Source of the DNA: Bacteroides sp.
Lineage (GTDB): Bacteria > Bacteroidota > Bacteroidia > Bacteroidales > Bacteroidaceae
Length of the DNA stretch: 64,000 nucleotides
Assembly (NCBI GenBank): GCA_021202275.1
Contig: JAJQDI010000015.1
Span: forward strand, 348,637 to 412,636
Reading direction: 5' to 3'
This document shows positions 30,619-40,923 of the stretch, one piece after another. Each line of letters opens with the position of its first letter. Position 1 is the first letter of the stretch. Below the pieces are notes generated by a model. That model saw nothing but the letters and a program-made list of their open reading frames with translations. It did not search any database and was not told the origin of the DNA. A program made the translations under genes and the position numbers.

Positions 30619-32688
30619 ATGAAAAAGAAATTATTATATATCCTTGCTTTGTGCAGCAGCACATTCTTCACAACTTCCTGTGAAGACTTCCTGGACACAA
30701 GTAGCCTTTCTACGGACAACATAGACTATGTGATTAGTAATGTGACAGACGCACGTAAAATGGTGAACCATGTCTACGCTTATTTCTGCGAAGACTCTTT
30801 CACCTCCCGTATGTCTAATAACTGGAACCAGAATACCGACGTGGAATGGTCACCTCTCTCCGAAGCCAATGCCGAAGAGGTAACCCGGCGTGGACTTTGG
30901 GCACACAATGCCCGTCCCAGTTTTGGTGACATTAATACCGCCTGGAACCATAATTACGAAGCCATCGACTTCTGTAACCAGATCATAGCCGGTATCAAAC
31001 AAACGGAGTTGTATGAAAAGGGAGACAAAGAGATGCTTCAGATCCTGGGGGAAGCCTACTGTCTGCGTGCTTACCGCTACTTCCTCCTCTGCAATTTCTG
31101 GGGAGACGTACCTATGGCACTTGAGCCAACAGATTATGACAACTACACTGACGATTCACGTACCAAACGTACGGATAAGAACATCATCTATTCCCAGATG
31201 ATCCAGGATATGATCAACATTGAAGAGAGTATGATGTGGGCCAGTGAACTGGAATATGGTGTAGAAAGAATGAACCGTGAATTCGCACTCGGATTCATTA
31301 CCAAACTGGCGATGTTCCGTGCGGGTTACTCTATGCAGGAAGACGGTACAATGGACAGATGTCGCATAGACAACCAAATCGAACCTGTCACTTATTATGA
31401 TTATGCATCCGGTCAGGAACTGACTGCTCAGAGTAGCGATGACTTCTACAAAGTGGCTATCAACTATGCGAAAAAACTGCAGGCTCAGAGAGATCGTGAG
31501 TTGAACAGCGACTTTGGCGAAATGTTCCGTGTACAGGCTACTGCCGGCAACGCAGCAGGTGGTGACATGCTCTTCGAGATAGGTTTCGTAACCAACGGTG
31601 GTGGCGATGTGGGCTGGAATATCGGTCTGAGTGTAGAAGGCGGTTCCAAAGGTTCCGGTACTACATATACTTACCTGACCCCGATGTATGCCTGCTCTTT
31701 CGATACGGAAGACCAACGCTACCATGTAACCTGCGCTCCTTACAAATGGATCTACGATGGTAGACAAAATGCACTGAACGCCTTCTCTATCAACCCATCG
31801 AAATGGTGTCGTTTCGATATGGAAGTAATGGTCAACGACAAAGGTACCGGTATCAACTGGCCTATCCTGCGCTATGCCGATGTACTCCTGTTGTGGGCAG
31901 AGGCTGAAAATGAACTGAACGGACAACCTACAACTGCTGCAAAAGAAGCACTGGCCCGCGTACGGAGACGTGCTTTTGCAAACTCTGGTAACCTGACAGA
32001 AAAAGTAACCAACTACATCAATCGTGTAAGCAGTTCGAAAGAAGCTTTTAGAAAGGCCATCATAGATGAACGCGCCTGGGAGTTCGGAGGAGAATGTATC
32101 CGTAAGTTCGACCTGATCCGCTGGAACTATTTTAGTGATGCTGCTGCCAATACCTATGAATGGTTGTATACGGTAGGTATGAATGCCGAGCAATTGGTTT
32201 TCGAAGGTGGAGAGATGGTCTATGATTCCAGTAAAGAAGTAGAAGACCTGGGCGTAGCAAGCCGTCTGTTCTACCAGTTCAAAGACGGAGAAGTAGTGTT
32301 CCTCAACGATATGCAGGAGTATGTAGATATAGAAGAATATCCCTGGAATACAGCCGAAACCATTGAAGACAAGGATGTAGAGTCTTACATGACCGATGAA
32401 GAAAACATCTACTATGTAGATTTTGCCAAATATATCTTCTCTGTAAGTGATACGGATCCGGCAACCAACCAGAAGTATGAAGATGGAGTCAAGAGAGGAA
32501 CACTCCGTTCCGGTACGGAAGGAACCTGGTATGGATTGACAGACGGTCCGTTTGCTCCCAAAAGCATGGAACCGATCGAAGCACTCCGTGGCAAAGTAGT
32601 ACCTTATATCATACCTATCTCCGCTACAGTACTGACCAGTAGTCAGGGATCACTTACAAACAGCGGATATGCAATTCGTAACAAATAA
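30619..32688 (+). CDS. SusD-family surface glycan-binding lipoprotein, second copy
   Basis: A 689-residue partner of the intact SusC, 35 bp downstream of it. A lipoprotein signal (FFTTSC) is followed by the TPR core (NHNYEAIDFCNQIIAGI, LGEAYCLRAYRYFLLCNFWG) and the C-terminal SusD segment (PILRYADVLLLWAEAENEL, IIDERAWEFGGECIRKFDLI). It is longer than the first copy because of an acidic C-terminal insertion around residues 535-610. It probably has the dominant binding role if the first transporter is inactive. Confidence 0.94.
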   Translation: MKKKLLYILALCSSTFFTTSCEDFLDTSSLSTDNIDYVISNVTDARKMVNHVYAYFCEDSFTSRMSNNWNQNTDVEWSPLSEANAEEVTRRGLWAHNARPSFGDINTAWNHNYEAIDFCNQIIAGIKQTELYEKGDKEMLQILGEAYCLRAYRYFLLCNFWGDVPMALEPTDYDNYTDDSRTKRTDKNIIYSQMIQDMINIEESMMWASELEYGVERMNREFALGFITKLAMFRAGYSMQEDGTMDRCRIDNQIEPVTYYDYASGQELTAQSSDDFYKVAINYAKKLQAQRDRELNSDFGEMFRVQATAGNAAGGDMLFEIGFVTNGGGDVGWNIGLSVEGGSKGSGTTYTYLTPMYACSFDTEDQRYHVTCAPYKWIYDGRQNALNAFSINPSKWCRFDMEVMVNDKGTGINWPILRYADVLLLWAEAENELNGQPTTAAKEALARVRRRAFANSGNLTEKVTNYINRVSSSKEAFRKAIIDERAWEFGGECIRKFDLIRWNYFSDAAANTYEWLYTVGMNAEQLVFEGGEMVYDSSKEVEDLGVASRLFYQFKDGEVVFLNDMQEYVDIEEYPWNTAETIEDKDVESYMTDEENIYYVDFAKYIFSVSDTDPATNQKYEDGVKRGTLRSGTEGTWYGLTDGPFAPKSMEPIEALRGKVVPYIIPISATVLTSSQGSLTNSGYAIRNK

Positions 32689-32699
32689 AATGTAAATCC

Positions 32700-34406
32700 A
32701 TGAATACAATAAAATATTTAAAATACTTAGCTGTAAGTCTGTTGCTGGTCGTGGGATTTACCAGCTGCAGCGACGACGACAATCTGGGCGATGCACCCCG
32801 TCTGTTCAGACCGATCGCGAAACTTACTCAGGACGGTACCAGAAATAACCTGAAAGCGACCTGGACCCGTCTGGGAGGAGCTACAGGATATCAGTATGAA
32901 CTTTATCAACTCGTGACTGATTCTACTGTGATCACTGACGGATTGCAGCCTATTGATTCGGATATAATAGACAATACAGAAATCATGTTTGAAGGTTTAT
33001 CGTGGGACGAAAGATATATCCTGAAAGTAAGATCTGTAGGGTCAAACATCGAATCTTCTCAATACTACGAGACAGAGTATACGACACTGAGTTATCCGAC
33101 TGCGCTGAACACAGTAAGAACAATCGACAATGCTGCTCTTGTAACCTGGACAGATCCGACAGCCAGAGGACAACAGCCTTACACCAGGTTCGTGGTTACG
33201 GCCGAAGATGGTACAATATTAGAATATGATGTAACTGATGAAGATAATTCTGTGTTGAAGAAGACTATCGAAGGATTGACACCAGAAACGACTTATACAC
33301 TCCGTGCTTATTATGGTGACGAACAAACTGTAGACACTTATGAAGGTAGACAAGTCTTCACCACACGTGCTGTAGAGGATTACGATGCGGAATACGGTAG
33401 TAACTGGATCGATCTCCGTGACATGGATATTGATACATTAGATGATCTGATGAACATGATCAATGATGGTGCAGCTGTGATTCTGAAAGGTGGTGCAGAA
33501 TATGAAATAACCTCTGCATTTACACAAATCAATAAATCATTCATACTACGTACCGGCTTATCTTTGGAAGGAAATGCAGTTGTTGTTTCCTCCGCTGCAA
33601 TGAATGCCGCAGACGGGGCAACCATAAGTAAAATGCATTTCGTTGAAATTGATTTCATCTCAGATTTAGTGAAAAATACTGGTTTTGATGCAACCACAAC
33701 TGTAGAATTTATGCAACAAGAATCTGCAGTATCAACAATGAGTGGTAGACAGGTCATAAATATCAATAATGCGACAGCGAGAATCAATGAAATTATATTC
33801 GAAGATTGCAGTTTTACCTACTATCGCGCGGTACTAAGATTACAAGCAGGAGGCGCAAGTGGAGATTTTAGCGAAGTAAATTCTGTCACATTCACTGGAT
33901 GTACTTTAGATGGCATTGGAGATCAAGGTATAGTGACCACGGATAATAAAGCAAATAGTTTTAGTAACGTAACTATTCAGGATTGTACTTTAACTAATAT
34001 CGTAGTACTATCAGATGTTCGCACAAATGGAGTTGGAAATTGTAATATAGATATTACTGACTGTACTTTCTGTTACGCATCAAACTCTACTACACAAATG
34101 CTGAGACTGGGAAATAATGGAATTGTTAATATTCAGAATTCCGTATTTGGTCCGGGTTGGGCAGATGCTTATTATCAGGCAGCTGCAACAGCATACTTCC
34201 AGAGTGGTGGAGTTGTGTCTGCGTCTAATTCTTATAAAACGAATTTTAGTTATACGGATGCTACAACAGCGTATGCTATTGAAGATCTGAATTCTCTCAG
34301 TGGCAATGAAACTGCAGTATTCGAAGATCCTGCAAATGCAAACTTTACACTTATTGACAGTAGTATCAGTAGAAGTGTTGGAGCAACTAAGTGGAGAGCA
34401 GAATAA
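32700..34406 (+). CDS. Surface lipoprotein with FN3-like and beta-helix domains, second copy
   Basis: A 568-residue lipoprotein (lipobox VGFTSC) with the same plan as the protein at 24128. Two FN3-like domains (about residues 35-125 and 130-215) are followed by a beta-helix of DUF4957/DUF5123 type (TVTFEDCSF-like turns such as IIFEDCSFTYYRAVLRLQAG) and a C-terminal VGATKW. It completes the second SusC-SusD-lipoprotein triad, 11 bp after SusD. The helical half is markedly more AT-rich than SusC/SusD, as in the first copy. Ligand binding is inferred, with no catalytic motif seen. Confidence 0.82.
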   Translation: MNTIKYLKYLAVSLLLVVGFTSCSDDDNLGDAPRLFRPIAKLTQDGTRNNLKATWTRLGGATGYQYELYQLVTDSTVITDGLQPIDSDIIDNTEIMFEGLSWDERYILKVRSVGSNIESSQYYETEYTTLSYPTALNTVRTIDNAALVTWTDPTARGQQPYTRFVVTAEDGTILEYDVTDEDNSVLKKTIEGLTPETTYTLRAYYGDEQTVDTYEGRQVFTTRAVEDYDAEYGSNWIDLRDMDIDTLDDLMNMINDGAAVILKGGAEYEITSAFTQINKSFILRTGLSLEGNAVVVSSAAMNAADGATISKMHFVEIDFISDLVKNTGFDATTTVEFMQQESAVSTMSGRQVININNATARINEIIFEDCSFTYYRAVLRLQAGGASGDFSEVNSVTFTGCTLDGIGDQGIVTTDNKANSFSNVTIQDCTLTNIVVLSDVRTNGVGNCNIDITDCTFCYASNSTTQMLRLGNNGIVNIQNSVFGPGWADAYYQAAATAYFQSGGVVSASNSYKTNFSYTDATTAYAIEDLNSLSGNETAVFEDPANANFTLIDSSISRSVGATKWRAE

Positions 34407-34456
34407 GAATTACTACTCCATATAATAAAAGTAAAGTGTCCTGAAAGTGGACATAT

Positions 34457-34488
34457 GTGGCCGGAATCTCTTCCGGCCACTCTTTTTT
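34457..34488 (+). terminator. Terminator of the second SusCD operon
   Basis: Perfect 10-bp stem GTGGCCGGAA / TTCCGGCCAC with loop TCTC, followed by TCTTTTTT, 50 bp after the stop codon. Confidence 0.85.
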
Positions 34489-35094
34489 ACTGAGCTTTCA
34501 AGAAAAGAACAGAGTCTCCACCGAACTTTATGACAAACATCAAAATAACCTGATTTCTGATTTTCATAAAAAATCATCGTTTAACTATTTTATATCTAAT
34601 CTTATCACGATAAACTCTTAATATAGAAAACAAAAACATCTGACTAATTATACGAACTGATTTTGTCATGTAAATGCTGATGTACCTATCGCTTTTACTC
34701 CGGTATATAATTCAATTATGATAGAGATATTTAGAGTTACTATTCCAGAACGGATCCTTCAGATAACTCAAACCGTAATGGGTAATGTGAATGTCAATTA
34801 CCAGATATAAATAAATGATTATTTAAAAACTAATGCAGATGAAAAACCAAATTATATGGTGACAAGTACAACCTTCCAAGAAAAAATTATTTCATTCCCT
34901 TCTTTATACATCTTCCCTATAAACCACTTTCCCTATTTGATTTTTCGATCCAAGCAGTCTGCCACAAACAAACTTACATACCGTCATATCCTTCCAATGT
35001 AATTTTTTTAATTATATTTGTAAATAGACAGTTGTTTACCTCTAAAAGAGATTATTGTCTGTTTCTCTTTATATCAAACTCTAAATAAAATACC
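34489..35094. other. 600-bp AT-rich spacer before the SemiSWEET gene
   Basis: I see no gene here. A -7 box TATATTTG at 35013-35020 may drive the SemiSWEET gene, about 75 bp downstream. Confidence 0.5.
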
Positions 35095-35379
35095 ATGAAT
35101 ATTACTTCTGTTATGGGCACATTGGCTGCCATTCTAATCACATTAGGCTATATGCCACAAACCATCAAAACCATACGTACACGTTCTACCGGAGATATAG
35201 CAATAGGCTCGTTTATTCTGATGGGATTAGGATCCCTGTCATGGGCTATATACGGGATCCTGGCACAGGACTAGTTCATCCTCTCGGCCAACACGCTGAC
35301 TACGATTATGAGCACCATTATTTTCTCTATCAAGCTGAACAATGACTGGAAAGAAAAAAAGAAAAAAGAAATCGGTTGA
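35095..35379 (+). pseudogene. SemiSWEET (PQ-loop) sugar transporter interrupted by TAG
   Basis: A 94-codon membrane protein of the bacterial SemiSWEET family, which works as a dimer of three-helix bundles and carries small sugars. The PQ motif is in GYMPQTIKTIRTRSTGDI. Trp50 (SLSWAIYG) and Asn66 (SANTLTT) are 16 residues apart, the spacing of the substrate-pocket Trp and Asn in characterised SemiSWEETs. Codon 60 (35272-35274) is TAG. The frame resumes with FILSANTLTTIMSTIIFSIK and ends at TGA 35377-35379. The stop falls between helices 2 and 3, so the truncated product lacks the Asn. The lost residue is probably Trp (TGG to TAG), which is inferred. Confidence 0.88.
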
Positions 35380-35463
35380 TCCCACATTAAAGATAGCCAT
35401 CGGAAATCCAATGGCTACTTCATCTTATTTCTTTGGTCTATTCGCCAAGTAACGAATGTACAT

Positions 35464-36073
35464 TCAGAATAAATTTGCTGTTTTAAGGAACAAATTCTGT
35501 CCATTTGAGAGAATCCCAACAGTAGAATATAGTTTCATTCCACACATATTGATTTCCATAATAGAGACCGATTTATAAAGCTTGCCATCGATGTGGATCA
35601 GAAACCATGATATTCCATCCATCGACAAAGAAATAATAAAAATCAATACAAATGGTTTTGCTGCCATTGGCAGGTATGATTTGGTTTCCTTTATTCAGAT
35701 TCTCTACATCCCTTGTGCAACGCTTTTAAATTCACCGACTATACTAAAGTTTCTATAAGCATAAAAGTTGGTATTGGAAACAGTTACCGAAGAATTTGTC
35801 CAATTATGTAATGTTACTCTCATAAAGAGTTCACTATTGCTGTTTAGTACAGCACGTTCTCCTCCGTTATAATCGGCTGAACAATCTTTCCATAGTTTTA
35901 AGTCGCTGATATTCTTGGTAGGTGCCGGTTCAATTGAATGGTAATAGTTTTCTACAACAGAACTCTTGTAATTGTCCATCAACTGACTCCTGTGAGTTGG
36001 TCAGATCATTATCTGTTGTGCAGGAAAAGAAGAAAAAAACCATAATCATGGATATTCTGAATAAATTTTTCAT
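35464..36073 (-). pseudogene. Small secreted lipoprotein with several frameshifts
   Basis: A lipoprotein signal (MKNLFRISMIMVFFFFSC) begins at 36073. The continuation runs through other frames: MDNYKSSVVENYYHSIEP to FKSVAQG (about 35704-35980), DVENLNKGNQIIPANGSK and following (about 35585-35703), then IHIDGKLYKSVSIMEINMCG to the end near 35464. At least three frame changes are needed. One is at GGG before ATGTAG, where a fourth G would restore the frame. The beta-rich composition suggests one immunoglobulin-like domain of about 180 residues. The family is not recognised. This is decayed, or badly sequenced. Confidence 0.65.
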
Positions 36074-36378
36074 GGTATTGATTTTAATGTGAAACATACA
36101 TATAAATACCTAAAAGACATCTTACTTTTTTCTCTGTTTGATTATTCTATGAATATGTAGTACCTGGAAATTATTAATAAAACAATCTTCTATATCAAGA
36201 ACTGAAATAGTATTTTAAACATTAATCTCCAAACAACAGATCCTTTTTCCTGTGAATTCTTCAAAAAAAGATCCTCTCCTTTTATTACAGATAAATAGTA
36301 ACAACCTTCAACTAAAATAACCTCTGATTGGCTTTACTCTCTTTTACTTTTGTACCTCTGAAAACTTTCCTATTTGAA
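36074..36378. other. Spacer between broken lipoprotein and HTCS
   Basis: About 305 bp, AT-rich. It holds the 3' flank of the minus-strand HTCS gene and the promoter region of the lipoprotein. No clear hairpin or gene is seen. Confidence 0.4.
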
Positions 36379-39300
36379 TTACTTTTTATTGAAATACTGA
36401 TCCCGATACTCGGTAGGGGTCATTCCCATTTTCTGCTTGAAACATTTACTGAAGTAACGCGGATCATTGATCCCAACCATATAAGAGATCTGCGTCATAT
36501 TGAACTCACCTGTCTCGATCAGTTGTACGGCACGTTTGATACGCATCTCTTTGATAAACTCAATGGGTGCCAGACCGGTCAACGTTTTGAGTTTCTTGAA
36601 GAATACCGAACGGCTCACCGCGACTTCCTGTACCAGGTCATCTACCACCAGATCTCCATTGTCCATATTGGATTCCATCAGTTCGACCAGACGTTCCATA
36701 AATCTACGGTCGTTGGGAGAGAGATCCGGTCCCTGCGATTCCTGGACTTCCGTTTCGATAACCACATCAGCCTCCTGGCTCATCAGGGCATCCCGGTAGG
36801 CTGCCTGGAGTTTTTCCCGCTGGCGCAGCAGGTTCTCTACACGCGCTTTCAGGTAAGTGGCACTGAAAGGTTTGGTGATATAATCATCCGCACCATACTC
36901 CAGCCCCTCCAGTTTACTCTCTATGGAAGATTTTGCCGTCAGCAACACAATAGGAATGTGACTGGTAGTCATATTGGCACGTAACTCCTTCATCATCTCT
37001 ATCCCATCCTTCTCAGGCATCATCACGTCACTGACAATAATATCGGGCAGGAACTTCAAAGCCTTGCCCCACCCCTCCATACCATCCGTTGCCTCCACGA
37101 TCTGATAGGTATCCGAGAAAATACTGCGCAGAAAAAACCGCAGTTCAGGATTATCCTCTACAAGGAGCATCACCTTCCGGAAAGACTCCTCCTGTGGAGA
37201 CTTTTCTTCCAAACTCTCTTCCTGCCCGATCCATGAGTTACTGATACTACTGATGTCACTCACGTTTTCAAAATGACTGCTATCTAACGAGTCACTGACA
37301 ATAAACTCCACCGTGCTGTCGTAATGCTCTTTCCCTTGCAGGAAATCGACCTTGAAACAACTTCCTTCTCCCAGACGACTGTCTACGGTGATGACCGCCT
37401 TATGCATCTCTACCAGTTCTTTCACCAGAGAAAGTCCGATACCGGTACTCGACTGATTGAACAGGTTCTTATCCACTAAATTCTCAAAACGCATAAAGAT
37501 GGAACTGCGACGATTCTCTGCGATACCGATCCCCTGATCCTGCACGCCGATAGAGACAGTCTCCTCATCTTCATGGATAAAGACCTTGATCATCTTCCCA
37601 TTGGGAGTATACTTAAAGGCATTGGAAAGCAGATTAAAAACGATCTTTTCCAGCTTATCCGTATCGACCCAGAGATAGAGCGTTTCTTTCTCTGTTTCAA
37701 ACATAAAATCAATGTGATGATCTTCTGCCAGAGAAGCGAAATCCTCCATGATCCGCTGTACAAAAGGAACTACGTTGACCTGCTGTACGCGCATCTTCAT
37801 CTTCTTGTTCTGTATTTTCCGGAAGTCTAAGATCTGATTCACCAGACGGAGCATACGGTTGGTATTACGTTCTACCACCTGCAATTGCTCCCGGGCATCC
37901 GAAGGTAACTGCGTATGTTTCAGGACATACTCCACCGGACCGGAGATCAGCGTCAGAGGGGTGCGCAATTCGTGGGAGATGTTGGTAAAGAACCGGAGCT
38001 TGATATCCGAGATCTGCTGTTCCACAGTCACCTCGTGTTTCAGGCGATAGATGGTAAACAGGATATAAACAGCCACTAAGATGACCAGCAGAATACCCAG
38101 GACATACAGGAAATAAGCCAGCGGAGTTTCCCAGAAAGAGGGAAGCACCACAATGTCTATGGTGCGGGTATTATCTACCCACACACCGTCACTATTGGTA
38201 GAACGCACCCGGAACGTATATTCTCCTTTCGGCAAGTTGGTATAATTCGCTATGCGCTGGCGGTCGGCATAGGTCCATTGCTTCTCAAACCCATCCAGCA
38301 TATACGCATACTGGATATTTGCCGGATTGATATAGTCTAACGCCGCGTACTGGATGGCCAGGATATTTTCCTTATGGGACAGCACGAGTTTACGGGTATC
38401 ATCCAGAGACACTTTCAGACGGGAATCCTCTCCGGGAAGAACCAGTTCATTGGCTACCCGCAAGGTGGAAAATACAATAGGTGGTACAAAATCACTCTTG
38501 CTGGCCGAGTCGGGATGAAAGATAAAAATACCGTTGCTACTGCCAAACAACAGATTGCCCTGGTATGTCTTTTCCGAAGCAGCTTCACTGAAACGTACCC
38601 GGAACATGATGCTACGATCGTCGTAATTCTCAAAACGTTCCGTTTCCGGATCAAAACTACTTATGCTGTTCTCAGAAGTGATCCATAACATCCCACAGTC
38701 ATCCTTCTGAATAGAGAGCAATACATCCGAAGCAAGTCCGTCCTGCACGGAGAAAGAGCGGAATGTCCCTCTACCCTGTTCGTCTATGGAAAGAAGCTTA
38801 TTGAGTCCTCCCCCGAAAGTAGCCAGATAAATATCCGTATCAGTAGCCGTGATCCAATGTACATCGTTGTTGCTCAGGCTCTGCGGATCACTGGGGATAC
38901 GTTCGAAATGAAGGAACTCCACATCCTCAGGAGCGGTGAAATCTTCCGGAAACGTCACTGCTCCGGCTGTAGTGCCCACCCAGATACGGCCTCTGTTGTC
39001 GGAAGTGATGTAACGGGTCTTGTAGCACAGGTCAATGGGATACCCTTTCAGGTGATTGCGGTGATTGATAAATGTAGTCGATCCGTCGGAGTGCCGGGAG
39101 ATATAGTTGATCCCCCCGTCGAAAGTAGCGATCCAGATACGTCCCTGGTTATCTTCATGCACACAGTACAGATCATCATTGCTCAGGCTATAGATATCAT
39201 CCGGATCGTGCCGATAGCGGGTCAAACGATAACGCAGATCACCCGTTTTCTCCGCGCGTACCAGTCCGTCTCCTTTGGTAGCGATCCATATCACACCCGT

Positions 39301-40842
39301 AGAATCCTGCATGATAAAATAAACCGTGCCTGCCAGCGGAACTCCCTGCCGGGCCACCGCACCATCCTCAGTCAGGTAGCCAATCTCCTGATGCTCTTTA
39401 TTGTAGATACGCAACATACCGTCTTTCAGCCCCACCCACAGGTTCTGTTCCCGGTCTTCACAGATCGCCCGTATCTCATTGCTGAGCGACTCATGCCGTA
39501 CGGAAGTAGGAGTGATCATCCGGAACTGTGAAGAGTGAAAAGTGACCTTCTCCAATCCTTTCAAATGGGTACACAACCAGAGATTGCCCTGCCAGTCGGA
39601 AAAAGCGGAATGTATCTTGTTGGAGAACTTCCAGTCTTCACTGTCCAGTTCATTGTAAAATGGCACTAAGCGTTGCTGCTCCCGGTCGTAATAACTAAAA
39701 CCACCTCCGTAGGGATGTACCCACAGGATACCGTTCTTGTCTTCGTGGATATGAAAAGCCGGTCGCGAACGGTCGGTACTGGTGGGCTCTACCCGGATCT
39801 GCTCCCTGCGTAAGGTACGGGTAAACGGATTGAAATGTACCACTACTCCTGCCACGTTCTGTTCAAACCAGACCTCACCCGCACGGTCTACGTAGGCCGA
39901 ACGGATCGGATTTTTCGGGAGCTGAGGATATTTCTCATGGGAGTAATGTGTGGTCTGACCGTTCTTCCGTTCATATGTAAAAAAGCCGTCGTGAGCCGTA
40001 GCAATGACAAGAAGGTCTTCAGACACGCTGTGGATCGAAACCACGTGCGACCGAGCAGGGAGTTCGAGCAAGCGGAACTGTCCGTCTTCCTTCCGGTAGC
40101 GCCAGACACGCCCTTTGTCAGACCCGAAAAGGATCTCCTTCTCACTCTCCAGGGAAGAATAAAAAGCCTGATCCGACTTGTGAGGAGCATCCTGTCCTTC
40201 CGCGAAATAGACATTGATCTCCGGCTCTCCCGGTGCCATACATCCCAGCCCATTATTGGTCAGCACCCACTCATTGCCTTCGCGGTCTTCGAACACTTTA
40301 TATACCTTCGTAGCAGGTATCCCTCCCGCTTTGGAAGAGTAGATCTCCTTTTTCAGGGGATATGTGCCCGATGGCTGGGTAGTAACACGGATGGCTCCGT
40401 CGTTCTCCGTAAGGATCCAGACCGTACCTCCGGGCAACACTTCTATGGAAGAGACTGTATAAGTACTTCCCTCCTCGCCTGCCGCCGGCACTTGCTCGAA
40501 TGTCTCGGTACACGGATCAAAACGATGAGCGCGGTTGTCATATGTAAGCAGCCAGAGATATCCGTAACGATCTTCATACATCTGGTCTACCCGATTGTTG
40601 GTCAGACTAATGAAACTTCCCTGACGCGCTTTATACGTGCGAAACCCGTAACCGTTGAAGCGGTTGATTCCATCCCATGTAGCAAACCACATATTTCCTT
40701 TATGGTCCTGCAGGATACTCATTACCGCGTTTTGCGAGAGCCCGTTCTCCGACGAATAATGGGTGAACGAACAGTTTCGCTGCGCACATAACCAGACAGG
40801 AACAAACAAAAACAATAGTAGATATAAGATACGTATCCTCAT
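36379..40842 (-). CDS. Hybrid two-component system regulator (HTCS)
   Basis: A 1487-residue inner-membrane sensor that combines kinase and transcription factor and is the usual activator of pectin loci in Bacteroides. After a signal peptide come two periplasmic propellers of Reg_prop repeats (e.g. ENGLSQNAVMSILQDHKGNM, about residues 25-800), a Y_Y_Y domain (~815-890) and a membrane helix (~903-925). The kinase follows, with His957 in SHELRTPLT and an ATPase domain with GIGLSLVKELV (~1130). Next come a receiver domain with Asp1272 in IIVSDVMMPEKDG and an AraC-type DNA-binding domain (~1385-1484). All key residues are present. It diverges from the esterase at 40924 across an 81-bp shared promoter region. 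Confidence 0.96.
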   Translation of the reverse strand: MRIRILYLLLFLFVPVWLCAQRNCSFTHYSSENGLSQNAVMSILQDHKGNMWFATWDGINRFNGYGFRTYKARQGSFISLTNNRVDQMYEDRYGYLWLLTYDNRAHRFDPCTETFEQVPAAGEEGSTYTVSSIEVLPGGTVWILTENDGAIRVTTQPSGTYPLKKEIYSSKAGGIPATKVYKVFEDREGNEWVLTNNGLGCMAPGEPEINVYFAEGQDAPHKSDQAFYSSLESEKEILFGSDKGRVWRYRKEDGQFRLLELPARSHVVSIHSVSEDLLVIATAHDGFFTYERKNGQTTHYSHEKYPQLPKNPIRSAYVDRAGEVWFEQNVAGVVVHFNPFTRTLRREQIRVEPTSTDRSRPAFHIHEDKNGILWVHPYGGGFSYYDREQQRLVPFYNELDSEDWKFSNKIHSAFSDWQGNLWLCTHLKGLEKVTFHSSQFRMITPTSVRHESLSNEIRAICEDREQNLWVGLKDGMLRIYNKEHQEIGYLTEDGAVARQGVPLAGTVYFIMQDSTGVIWIATKGDGLVRAEKTGDLRYRLTRYRHDPDDIYSLSNDDLYCVHEDNQGRIWIATFDGGINYISRHSDGSTTFINHRNHLKGYPIDLCYKTRYITSDNRGRIWVGTTAGAVTFPEDFTAPEDVEFLHFERIPSDPQSLSNNDVHWITATDTDIYLATFGGGLNKLLSIDEQGRGTFRSFSVQDGLASDVLLSIQKDDCGMLWITSENSISSFDPETERFENYDDRSIMFRVRFSEAASEKTYQGNLLFGSSNGIFIFHPDSASKSDFVPPIVFSTLRVANELVLPGEDSRLKVSLDDTRKLVLSHKENILAIQYAALDYINPANIQYAYMLDGFEKQWTYADRQRIANYTNLPKGEYTFRVRSTNSDGVWVDNTRTIDIVVLPSFWETPLAYFLYVLGILLVILVAVYILFTIYRLKHEVTVEQQISDIKLRFFTNISHELRTPLTLISGPVEYVLKHTQLPSDAREQLQVVERNTNRMLRLVNQILDFRKIQNKKMKMRVQQVNVVPFVQRIMEDFASLAEDHHIDFMFETEKETLYLWVDTDKLEKIVFNLLSNAFKYTPNGKMIKVFIHEDEETVSIGVQDQGIGIAENRRSSIFMRFENLVDKNLFNQSSTGIGLSLVKELVEMHKAVITVDSRLGEGSCFKVDFLQGKEHYDSTVEFIVSDSLDSSHFENVSDISSISNSWIGQEESLEEKSPQEESFRKVMLLVEDNPELRFFLRSIFSDTYQIVEATDGMEGWGKALKFLPDIIVSDVMMPEKDGIEMMKELRANMTTSHIPIVLLTAKSSIESKLEGLEYGADDYITKPFSATYLKARVENLLRQREKLQAAYRDALMSQEADVVIETEVQESQGPDLSPNDRRFMERLVELMESNMDNGDLVVDDLVQEVAVSRSVFFKKLKTLTGLAPIEFIKEMRIKRAVQLIETGEFNMTQISYMVGINDPRYFSKCFKQKMGMTPTEYRDQYFNKK

Positions 40843-40923
40843 TTTGTGTAAATTCTGTCTGGTAAAGATACAAATTAAAAAGAATTTTACTGTATCTTTG
40901 TTTCCATATTTAACAACATACTC
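40843..40923. promoter_or_regulatory. Divergent promoter region, HTCS / esterase
   Basis: Contains TATCTTTG on the plus strand at 40893-40900 for the esterase, and TATCTTTA on the minus strand for the HTCS. Spacing suggests overlapping control. Confidence 0.45.
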
